A DNA stretch of 64,000 bases from Acidobacteriota bacterium. GTDB taxonomy: Bacteria > Acidobacteriota > Blastocatellia > RBC074. This document shows, in pieces, positions 1-9,984 of the stretch (the first letter of the stretch is position 1; each line of letters begins with the position of its first letter). The notes under the pieces are model-generated. The model worked only from the letters and a program-made list of their open reading frames with translations. It did no database searches and was not told the DNA's origin. A program made the position numbers and the translations under genes. The stretch covers positions 30,267 to 94,266 of the forward strand of contig JADJXM010000034.1 in the NCBI GenBank assembly GCA_016715865.1. Reading direction: 5' to 3'.

Positions 1-679
1 AATCAATCACAATCGGTCGTGCCAGTTTGAGGCGTATGATTGAAGATCCGTCGAGGCGGACCTCCTTGCCCTTGGTGAGCAGAAGGCCGGCGGCCATGCT
101 ACCACCCATGACGGCAGCGCCGGCAGCCGAACCTGCTCCGCCGATGCCGATTCCACCGAGTCCCCTGCCGCCATCTTGTGAGCTTGCGAGGATCACTACC
201 ATGGCTCCGAGCATGCCAAGTCCGCCGGCGGTCATAATGTTGCTCAGGGTTTTCCCGCCATCGGTTCCACCCTTCATCGTCCCCTCATCGTCGCTTTTGA
301 TCTTTTCATCGCGGGTAAAATCCGAAGCGGACTGGATGATCGCCGAGACTTTATATGGCTGGCCGTCGATAATCGCACGATCGAAAGTGACGTGCAGTTG
401 GCCGCCCTTGAAAGGACGTTTGGCGGGGCGCACCTGAGTGACACGTCCGGTGATCTCCGTCCCTTTCCGCAGCAGTGTGCGCCCGTCGACAGAGACATCG
501 TTTCGAACCGTCGCCGTCACCTTGTCACCGGGTTCGTTCAGTTTCGAACTGAGCGGATCGGTCAGCGACAGCTGAATCACAGTGCCTTCCGGGATGATCC
601 TTTCCTGCGCTTGCGCATTGACGAAGAGCTGGTATGTCAAAAGTGAAAAAGCCAACAGTGCCGTCATCATCCTGGGCAT
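1..679 (-). CDS. Secreted glycine-zipper protein, partial (C-terminus off the left edge)
   Basis: The reading frame is open from an ATG at 679 to the window edge, about 226 codons. A GGAGG ribosome site lies about 8 bases upstream of the ATG. Residues 1-24 form a signal peptide ending near NAQAQE. A compact beta-rich segment follows (about 28-115: IPEGTVIQLSLTDPLSSKL, then GDKVTATV and KGTEITGRV), of the kind seen in secreted proteins with a low-complexity tail. From about 150 the chain is rich in Gly/Ala small-residue repeats typical of a glycine zipper that inserts in or lies against a membrane. No enzymatic motif is visible and the function is unknown. Plus-strand frames here are antisense shadows. 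Confidence 0.72.
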   Translation of the reverse strand, partial: MPRMMTALLAFSLLTYQLFVNAQAQERIIPEGTVIQLSLTDPLSSKLNEPGDKVTATVRNDVSVDGRTLLRKGTEITGRVTQVRPAKRPFKGGQLHVTFDRAIIDGQPYKVSAIIQSASDFTRDEKIKSDDEGTMKGGTDGGKTLSNIMTAGGLGMLGAMVVILASSQDGGRGLGGIGIGGAGSAAGAAVMGGSMAAGLLLTKGKEVRLDGSSIIRLKLARPIVID

Positions 680-853
680 GGCAAAACCTCCACGAAAAAA
701 GACTGTCTATCCATCGGGGCAAATTACTCGACTCGAATTTATCCTACTCCTCCGCAGAGAAGACTCCAAGTCAACCGGCGGGATTTGATTTTCATCCGAT
801 GAATTGGTCTAATGAGCTTCTCGATCTCACAATCAGATTCCGACAAGACATTC

Positions 854-1228
854 ATGAAACTGTTCACAGAAGAAGAAGCCAAATCACTTCTGCCCGAAGT
901 TAAAAGGCTCTGGCGCTCGGTTGATCAAGCCCGCGGCGTATTACAGCAGCTCGAACCGGAAGCCCGACTTGCCGCGGCACAGGCTGCCGATGGCGGCGGG
1001 GGCACTGTTTACGGCTTTCAATATGCTGCTGCCCTGAATGACTTTCTCGCCGGCGTTCAGTCGATATTGAGCCTTGGCGTCGAGATCAAGGATCTCAATC
1101 GCGGGCTCTGCGATTTCCCGCACATGCGCGACGGTCGGGTTGTTTATCTCTGCTGGCAGCGCGGAGAGGATTCCATCGAATGGTGGCATGACATCGATGC
1201 GGGATTTGCCGGCCGCCAGCCGTTGTGA
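854..1228 (+). CDS. DUF2203 family protein
   Basis: A small soluble protein of about 124 residues. It begins MKLFTEEEAKSLLP and ends with the family's signature: EIKDLNRGLCDFP, then VYLCW, then a WWHDIDAGFAGRQPL-type end. These match the DUF2203 family, whose biochemical role is not established. An in-frame ATG at 812 would add 14 residues, but family members begin right at the FTxEEA segment, so 854 is preferred; neither start has a clear Shine-Dalgarno site. It is convergent with the phosphodiesterase gene that ends at 1250. Confidence 0.85.
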   Translation: MKLFTEEEAKSLLPEVKRLWRSVDQARGVLQQLEPEARLAAAQAADGGGGTVYGFQYAAALNDFLAGVQSILSLGVEIKDLNRGLCDFPHMRDGRVVYLCWQRGEDSIEWWHDIDAGFAGRQPL

Positions 1229-1249
1229 GATTTCAATCTTTCCTGGCGT

Positions 1250-2218
1250 TTAATTCCTCGGAAATTGGTCCGGATTGTCCGTGAAGAGAGCATCGACACC
1301 CAGGGTATACAGAAAATGGCGCATCTCTTCGCGGACGTCCTTGAACTTGCCAGTGAATGCTGACCTGAATGTGTATGGCGTGACGGTCAGTCCCGCCTCA
1401 TGGGCCCAGGTCACGATATCCGGATTCTGTGAGATGAGCCCCTTGTTCGGTCCGATTCCATTGGCGAATCTGGCGGCCTGCTTCATCCCGATTTGAGTCA
1501 GCCATTTTTTCTGCGGATCGCTGGAGATCAACAGTACCAGTGGCAGTTTCGTTTTCAGCTCATACCTCATCTTCTGCAGGCTGGCCGGGCTGAATGACTG
1601 AATGATGACCGGAGTTTTGCGGTCCGAGTTCGGTCGGTCGAGCCTGTTCTTTTTGAGCTGTTCCAGGACCAGTTTCTCCATGTCGAATCCGCGTTTGCCG
1701 TAAACCTCGGGGCCTTTGGTTTCGGGATAGAGCCCAGCCTTTCCGCGGATCAGGTCGATCGCCTCCTGCCAGGTTGGAATCTTCGCGCCTTTGAACTTCG
1801 GGTCAAACCAGGATCCGGCATCGAGCTGCTTGATTTCGGCCAGTGTGAAATCCGAGACATACCAGTGCCTGGCCGCCGTGCTGCCGGGCGACTGGTCATC
1901 ACTGACGTCCTGCCTGAACCGGTCCGGGAAGACCTCCTCGATATTGGTTGTTCGTTCGAGCGACAGGTCGTGCAGGCAGACAAGTATGCCATCCCTGGTG
2001 ATCTGCAGGTCCTGTTCAACGAAATCCGCTCCCTGAGCGATGGCCATGCGATAGGCTTCGATCGTATGTTCCGGCGCATAGGCGGATGCTCCGCGATGCG
2101 CGATCAGCATCTTTTTGGCCGGTGGTCGCTGTGCCTGCGTGACCGGCCGTATCACGCCGGTTATCAGAAATATTCCAACCATAATCGTCACTGAACAGAA
2201 AACTCGTTTCGATCTCAT
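1250..2218 (-). CDS. glpQ: Glycerophosphodiester phosphodiesterase, exported
   Basis: Hydrolyses glycerophosphodiesters to glycerol-3-phosphate and an alcohol, probably in the periplasm. The 322-residue chain has a signal sequence (residues 1-29, hydrophobic core about 8-22) and the GDPD catalytic set: AHRGASAYAPEHT with His41-Arg42, Glu68 and Asp70 in FVEQDLQ, and His83 in LHD. A late Thr-Asp-Asn-Pro segment (LFTDNPDQF) closes the TIM barrel as in this family. The ATG at 2218 is chosen because GGAGAG lies just upstream and the signal peptide begins there; the frame is open further upstream, but that part overlaps the divergent gene. The stop codon lies in a short dispersed repeat (AGGAATTAAACGCCAGG). 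Confidence 0.9.
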   Translation of the reverse strand: MRSKRVFCSVTIMVGIFLITGVIRPVTQAQRPPAKKMLIAHRGASAYAPEHTIEAYRMAIAQGADFVEQDLQITRDGILVCLHDLSLERTTNIEEVFPDRFRQDVSDDQSPGSTAARHWYVSDFTLAEIKQLDAGSWFDPKFKGAKIPTWQEAIDLIRGKAGLYPETKGPEVYGKRGFDMEKLVLEQLKKNRLDRPNSDRKTPVIIQSFSPASLQKMRYELKTKLPLVLLISSDPQKKWLTQIGMKQAARFANGIGPNKGLISQNPDIVTWAHEAGLTVTPYTFRSAFTGKFKDVREEMRHFLYTLGVDALFTDNPDQFPRN

Positions 2219-2294
2219 GGGCTCTCCAATCGCTCCGTTACATAAAGCAAAACCCGCATAAATGCGGAACTCCATACAAAAATCAAAATGATAC

Positions 2295-2322
2295 TTGGCA
2301 AAGTTTAAGAATATGTTATTGT
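2295..2322 (+). promoter_or_regulatory. Possible sigma-70-like promoter of the FHA-protease gene
   Basis: TTGGCA at 2295-2300 and TATTGT at 2317-2322 are separated by 16 bases in an AT-rich stretch between two divergent genes. The gene downstream starts at 2370 after AGGAAG. The match was made by eye and is only moderate. Confidence 0.3.
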
Positions 2323-2369
2323 TGTACTTATCTTCCCCTAAGGCAATAACCAGGAAGTAGGGATTCTGC

Positions 2370-3953
<1,584 letters not shown>

Positions 3954-3966
3954 TATCGCTGTATCA

Positions 3967-5193
3967 TCAGGATCTACGAACAATGTTCCTCAATTTGCAG
4001 ACGCGAAGCAGGGAAGAGGGGCGGAAGATCCTCCAGTGAAACCGGCGTATCAGATCAAGCGGACGGTGCAGGTATTGCAATAACCTGAGCCCGAATTTCG
4101 GCTTGCCGTAAAGCTGATCAAGATGGGCGCCGGTTGTGAAAATGAGGGCGCCGAGGTTGCCGATTTTTCTCAAAGGATGCCGGCTCAGATCGAAATATTC
4201 AAAAAGCCTCGCTGTTTCAGCCAGCACATCGCTTTCACTGTCGAGCATCACTCCCAGCATCAATCCGTAAATGGCATGCTTTTCCGCATCGATCAGCTCG
4301 AGAGTGGATCCATTGGCCAGAAGACCAGTCAAGTCCAGTGCGGTTTCAACGATAGTTGTGACGCCGAAATCATCCGCCCGTTGAAGCAGGACATCTCTGG
4401 ATTCAGGATGGCGCAGGAGGATAGTCTGCAAGTCAGCCATCGTGCGAAGCGCAAGGTGCGTGCTCTGCAGATCGATCAGCGTATGGTGAATCAAATGCAG
4501 GGCAAGATCATGAGGCGATGGCAGCTCAATTGTGTGACCGGAGTCTAGTTTATGGATTACGGCGTCGGCAGATATCGTCTGAAAATCGAGGTCGCGTTCA
4601 TGAGCAGCAAGATGAAAAGCGCGATGGTGAAGTTCGATGATCGATCCACCGGGTGAGCGCAAGGGCCAGAGGTGGTTCTGCTCATTTTCCAGCCTCTGTC
4701 GGGGGCGAACGTCGCGACGCCCGGGCAGTGATTGATAGCCCAGATCGGTGAGCAGTATTCGCGCATCCTCGATCCGTGAGGGAGCGACAAGCAGGTCGAT
4801 GTCGGTTGCCGTACGCAAACCCGCTTCAGGGTAATAACCCGCGACCATGAGCGCCGCCCCTTTGAGCGGCAATGCCCTGATCCCTGCCGATTGCAGGCGA
4901 TCGACAAGTTTGATCGTTTCGCCGGCATTTGCCAGATGCCTGGCAGCCCATAACCGGCCATCTTCATCGAGTTTGTCTCGAAACCATGCTGGAATATGCG
5001 CGGACGAACCGATTCCGGCAAGACCGTATCTGAGCAGGGGAGTAATCTGGTGATGGCCGGCGCGCTGAAACAATTTCTCCCAGTCGATCTTGTCGGATTG
5101 GTTCGCCAGAAGAAGATCGTTGAGGCGGGCCCGGCTCGCTTGAGAGCCGGGAACTGCGCCGAGCAGAATCTGATCTGTGATCGTCAAAGCCAC
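3967..5193 (-). CDS. Putative nucleotidyltransferase (NTP_transf_5-like)
   Basis: A 408-residue protein resembling the uncharacterised nucleotidyltransferase family found beside capsule and cell-surface genes. The expected active-site pattern is present: LPLKGAAL at about 109-116, then TATDIDLLV with Asp131 and Asp133 as the metal-binding pair, and the downstream ELHHR segment. Substrate unknown. Translation probably begins at a GTG whose G is the last base of the preceding stop (TAGTG), so it should be coupled to the Spy-like gene upstream, and it is the last gene of the sigma-factor operon. Confidence 0.78.
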   Translation of the reverse strand: MALTITDQILLGAVPGSQASRARLNDLLLANQSDKIDWEKLFQRAGHHQITPLLRYGLAGIGSSAHIPAWFRDKLDEDGRLWAARHLANAGETIKLVDRLQSAGIRALPLKGAALMVAGYYPEAGLRTATDIDLLVAPSRIEDARILLTDLGYQSLPGRRDVRPRQRLENEQNHLWPLRSPGGSIIELHHRAFHLAAHERDLDFQTISADAVIHKLDSGHTIELPSPHDLALHLIHHTLIDLQSTHLALRTMADLQTILLRHPESRDVLLQRADDFGVTTIVETALDLTGLLANGSTLELIDAEKHAIYGLMLGVMLDSESDVLAETARLFEYFDLSRHPLRKIGNLGALIFTTGAHLDQLYGKPKFGLRLLQYLHRPLDLIRRFHWRIFRPSSLLRVCKLRNIVRRS

Positions 5194-5957
5194 TAAAAAT
5201 CGTCGCGCGGCGGCTGAGCGCCCCTTCCAGGCAATTGCTGTCGCAATTGATTCGGCGTCAGACGGCGTTGTGGAAGAAGCATCTCTCCGACCAGAAATCT
5301 GAAGACGAAGAATTGATCTGCGGTCAGAATTTCCCGAAATTGTGCTTCGATGCTGGCCTGCATGACGGTTGTCTGCCCCTGTCTCTGGCCGACCTCGCGC
5401 GAGATTCGATTGACCTCTTCGGGGTTGAACCTGTCGCCGTAGATAGCTTCTTCGAGCTGTTGCTCCATCCGAATCTGCTGTGTCCTCAGAGTCGCAAGCT
5501 GATTGCCGACCTTCCTGCGGATCATCTGAATGGCGCTTTTCTGTTGTGGGGTCAGATCGAGCTGTCGAAGTATTATCAGATAAGACGGCGCTCTGCCGAA
5601 ACCCGGGATGACCAGGTTGCGCTCTTCGGGCGAGAAGAAATTCCCGATCCCTTTTTCCTGAATCCCGTCGAGGCTGTGACTGGTCGGACGGGCATTGAAA
5701 GCCGGTCTGGTTGCCTGACCGGGACCGGGATTCTCAGGTCCGGACTTTTCAGCCTCGGCGACGTTATTTCTGGTAGCTCTTTCGAGTTGTTTTTTAATGC
5801 GATTCTGCCTGCGCTGCTGGATGGCCGGGCCGAGCCTGCCCTGAGCTCTCGCGAAAAGCTCGATCGGCTGGCCGGCCGTGAGCATTCCGACGATGATGCA
5901 CAAAAAAATCGCCCCGCGACTCATCCTCCTCATTCTCACCTTGCTTGAAACGATCAT
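5193..5957 (-). CDS. Spy/CpxP-like periplasmic protein
   Basis: About 254 residues with an N-terminal signal or anchor segment (hydrophobic part about 17-35). The C-terminal half holds the LTxxQ hallmark of the Spy/CpxP/heavy-metal-resistance family (LDLTPQQKSAIQMIRR) and a long helical hairpin ending LTADQFFVF. Such proteins act as periplasmic chaperones or stress sensors. The start at 5957 is supported by a GGGGAGG ribosome site and by the ATGA overlap with the anti-sigma stop codon. Its place after a sigma / anti-sigma pair suggests a role in the same envelope-stress response. Confidence 0.78.
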   Translation of the reverse strand: MIVSSKVRMRRMSRGAIFLCIIVGMLTAGQPIELFARAQGRLGPAIQQRRQNRIKKQLERATRNNVAEAEKSGPENPGPGQATRPAFNARPTSHSLDGIQEKGIGNFFSPEERNLVIPGFGRAPSYLIILRQLDLTPQQKSAIQMIRRKVGNQLATLRTQQIRMEQQLEEAIYGDRFNPEEVNRISREVGQRQGQTTVMQASIEAQFREILTADQFFVFRFLVGEMLLPQRRLTPNQLRQQLPGRGAQPPRDDF

Positions 5958-6610
5958 CGCGTACCTCCCCATGGCTCCTGTGAATCATCCATGGCAAAGA
6001 ATGATCGGATCGAGGAGTTTTGCCTGTTCACCTTTCTCAGTTCGGACTGAAAACCCGCCTGTAGAGTTTTGATCCTTGCATCCTGATCCGCTTTCACAGA
6101 CTGGAGCCGTGATTCATTTTCGGCATTGATCCGCTCTTTCAGGCCGGCCATTTCGGTCTTGAAGTCCTCCATCAGTTTGAAACGTTCTTTCGCAACGGCT
6201 TCCTGAATCATCGCTTCGACTGCGGCCGAAGAGATCTCAGTGGTGGGCGTTTTTCCGCCTCCAGTCAGCATCTGCCAGGCTCCGAATGAGAATGTCGCAA
6301 GAATCATGGCGGCCGCTGCCAGAGCCACGCCACGAGCCCAGAACGGAAACATCCCGACCAGCTCAAAAAAGACAGACCATTTTCCGCGCGGCGGTTGGAA
6401 CTCAGTCTGCGGAGTGAATCCGACCTGCCAGGTGCTCAGATCGTCGCGCACACGGCCGAAGGCGCGCGTTTCTTCACTGCAGGTGGGACAGCCGGCCAGG
6501 TGTCGCTCAAAGGACGACCGCTCGATGGCACTCAATTCCTCATAGATGTACCCGATCAGGTCTTCCTTTCTATCACACCCTTCAATGATATTCTTTTCCG
6601 GGGTTTTCAT
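5954..6610 (-). CDS. Zinc-finger anti-sigma factor, membrane-bound
   Basis: A 218-residue protein with the anti-sigma zinc-binding motif H37-x3-C41-x2-C44 (ERHLAGCPTC), one transmembrane helix at about 91-113, and an extracytoplasmic coiled coil at about 135-200 rich in Glu and Lys. It should hold the adjacent ECF sigma factor at the membrane until a signal releases it. It lies 43 bases after the sigma gene and overlaps the Spy-like gene by four bases (ATGA). Confidence 0.87.
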   Translation of the reverse strand: MKTPEKNIIEGCDRKEDLIGYIYEELSAIERSSFERHLAGCPTCSEETRAFGRVRDDLSTWQVGFTPQTEFQPPRGKWSVFFELVGMFPFWARGVALAAAAMILATFSFGAWQMLTGGGKTPTTEISSAAVEAMIQEAVAKERFKLMEDFKTEMAGLKERINAENESRLQSVKADQDARIKTLQAGFQSELRKVNRQNSSIRSFFAMDDSQEPWGGTR

Positions 6611-6653
6611 AATGCCATAGTCTCCTCACAACTGACGGATCGCGCATCTACCT

Positions 6654-7292
<639 letters not shown>

Positions 7293-7388
7293 AGATGGTC
7301 CTCTTCAGGCGGTGATTAATCTCACCGAACCTTTAGACGCAGGTGAGCCTGTAAAAGTCGAAATTATTTTTTAACTGCCCGAAGAAAG

Positions 7389-7418
7389 ATTCAACGCCAA
7401 GGCGCCAGGATGGCCAGA
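7389..7418. repeat. Short dispersed repeat, AACGCC/GGCGCC type
   Basis: The gap between the sigma gene and ppa holds TCAACGCCAAGGCGCCAGG, with an internal GGCGCC palindrome. It resembles AATTAAACGCCAGGACGCC at 38605 and the minus-strand AATTAAACGCCAGG at 1241-1254. The rest of this gap shows nothing else. Confidence 0.4.
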
Positions 7419-7445
7419 AAAGAATATGGGAATGAATGATCGGCA

Positions 7446-7994
7446 TCAGGATATGGTATCAATCAGCTTCGGGAGCAGATCATTATACAGCTGGATACTG
7501 CGACCGATGATGTTGAGAGCATCGTATCGGCCCATGAATCGCTCGACCTTGACCTGCTTGTTTTCGAGGGCCTTGTAGTCCTCAAAGAATCGCCGCACCG
7601 CCTTCAGCCTGTGATCAGGCAGTTCCGAGATGTCGTGATAATCCCAATATTCGGGGTCGTCCGCGTGCACGGCAATGATCTTATCGTCCTCTTCATTCTG
7701 ATCGATCATCTGCATGACTCCGATCGCCTTGGCTCGCATGATGCAAAGCGGAGTCACCGCGACCTGACCGAGCACCAGAACATCCAATGGATCGCCGTCA
7801 TCGCAATATGTGCGCGGAAGGAATCCGTAATTGGCCGGATAGTGCACGGCGCTGAAGAGAATCCGATCGACCTTGAGCAGACCCGTAGCCTTATCCAGTT
7901 CGTACTTGATGTTCGACCCAATCGGGATCTCGATGATGCAGTTGAAGATCTCAGGCGCCTGATCTCCCAAACTGACGTCGTGCCAGGGATTCAT
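7446..7994 (-). CDS. ppa: Inorganic pyrophosphatase, family I
   Basis: Soluble cytoplasmic enzyme splitting pyrophosphate and so driving biosynthesis forward. At 182 residues it has the usual length. The family signature is seen as DDGDPLDVLVLG (metal-binding aspartates), preceded by KYELDKATGLLKVDR and HYPANYGFLPRTY, and followed by KIIAVHADDPEY. The ATG at 7994 is chosen because family members begin just before HDVSLG. The upstream in-frame codons come from an intergenic heptamer repeat. No Shine-Dalgarno site is visible: the bases before the ATG are the repeat itself (CTACTTTCTACTCATC). Confidence 0.95.
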   Translation of the reverse strand: MNPWHDVSLGDQAPEIFNCIIEIPIGSNIKYELDKATGLLKVDRILFSAVHYPANYGFLPRTYCDDGDPLDVLVLGQVAVTPLCIMRAKAIGVMQMIDQNEEDDKIIAVHADDPEYWDYHDISELPDHRLKAVRRFFEDYKALENKQVKVERFMGRYDALNIIGRSIQLYNDLLPKLIDTIS

Positions 7995-8617
<623 letters not shown>

Positions 8618-8682
8618 CTTTCTATACTCTCCTTCCGGAACGGTCTCAAAACCGGCCATATCTTAGCACCGGAGAGCCAACT

Positions 8683-9984
8683 TTATGCAACAGTCTTTCT
8701 CGCCAGACGAAATATCAAATAGCCGAGAACCAGGCCGGCGGCGATAAGGGTTCCGAGCAGCCACCCCGGGCGCGGTCGTTCAGTGGGTTCAGACTTGATT
8801 ACATGATCGACTGATTCGCCCTGCTGAGGTCCCAATCCGGCCAGCGGCGCTTGAGCGAGGTCGATGTATTGAATCATTCGTTCAAGATCGTAACGCGGGT
8901 GAGATGCCGCTGCATACCCATAAAAAAGGCGATAAACTCCTCCGGGTTCGGCACGGAAGAGCAGTCTTCGCGGCAGCGAAAATACTTTTACTTTGTCGAT
9001 TGAAATCGCCCGATCGTCGTGGTGAACGATTTTTATCCTCAGATATCGTAATCGCGTTTCGGGATAATCGATTCTCAGATTGCGGGTCTGATATCCGTTG
9101 ATCGCCACCTGATAAATATCTCCGCTGCCGACCGGGCTCCATGTCAGGCGCTCGAGTTTCGGGTCTTCCTCGAGTTGCTGTTTCCCTTCGATTTCAATGT
9201 GGCGGTGAAAGTTTGTTTGGCCGGTCTGAATATCGATTGCCGTGCTGGGGATCCTGGGATAGCCGAGATCTAGAGTAATGATCGTTGTGCGGCTTTTGGA
9301 ATCCTCGCGCCGGGACTGTGAAGAGACAGGTAGTTCGACCAGTTGCGGTTCCGGATCGGCGTCGATTGCAACCTCCGCCCCTGTGATCTCGATCGGTTCC
9401 TCTTTAAGTTTTGGCTGATTGAAGACGGTTATACGCAGGAATCGCTTTGTGCTGATGGGGTAATCAACGCCCAGATGTTTCACTGTCGAATCGGGCTGGA
9501 AGCTGAAAATATAGCCGTCGGCGCGAGCCACCGCCCACGTTTTGTTGTCCGATCCGGTCTCGATCTGGACGCGGCGCGAAAAGTTGATGGCGGATGTGCT
9601 CAGAAGAACACGGTTATGCCTGACTACGCCGTCGCCAAGGTCGAGCGTGAAACTGAAACGGCCATCAGGGGCCAGCGTCCGATCAATCATCTCGACGCCG
9701 AGAACATTAAGGTAATCGCGCTCTTTCTGAATCACGATCCGGGACGGGATCTCGGCCCCCGTCTGATCGATCACGCGCAAGTCTGCCAGGTCCTGATTAG
9801 CCCCGGCGAATACCTGACCATCCAGTTCGACCTGGAAGTAGCCGCTTTTTTCCGGTTTCGGTTCAATCCGAATCTCTCGCCAGAGCTGCCACTTCTTCAG
9901 ATCGAATTCGGCGAATCCCACGCGATCGCTCATGGTGATTCCGGCGAGCATCAGCATGAACGCCGTTATCAAGCGCGGTTTCAT
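8683..9984 (-). CDS. DUF3999 family exported membrane protein
   Basis: A 433-residue protein with a signal peptide (about 1-24), a long beta-rich extracytoplasmic region of discoidin-like character (VRHNRVLLSTSAINFSRRV, RNLRIDYPETRLRYLRI) and a C-terminal transmembrane helix (about 407-428). These features match DUF3999, a family of unknown function normally encoded beside DUF2339. Its ATG overlaps the stop of the DUF2339 gene by four bases, so the two are translationally coupled. Confidence 0.82.
   Translation of the reverse strand: MKPRLITAFMLMLAGITMSDRVGFAEFDLKKWQLWREIRIEPKPEKSGYFQVELDGQVFAGANQDLADLRVIDQTGAEIPSRIVIQKERDYLNVLGVEMIDRTLAPDGRFSFTLDLGDGVVRHNRVLLSTSAINFSRRVQIETGSDNKTWAVARADGYIFSFQPDSTVKHLGVDYPISTKRFLRITVFNQPKLKEEPIEITGAEVAIDADPEPQLVELPVSSQSRREDSKSRTTIITLDLGYPRIPSTAIDIQTGQTNFHRHIEIEGKQQLEEDPKLERLTWSPVGSGDIYQVAINGYQTRNLRIDYPETRLRYLRIKIVHHDDRAISIDKVKVFSLPRRLLFRAEPGGVYRLFYGYAAASHPRYDLERMIQYIDLAQAPLAGLGPQQGESVDHVIKSEPTERPRPGWLLGTLIAAGLVLGYLIFRLARKTVA

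Noticed and set aside
27..437. A plus-strand frame at the left edge
   Set aside because: Opposite to a better-supported partial minus-strand gene with signal peptide and ribosome site; the translated sequence is Pro/Ser-rich with no domain.
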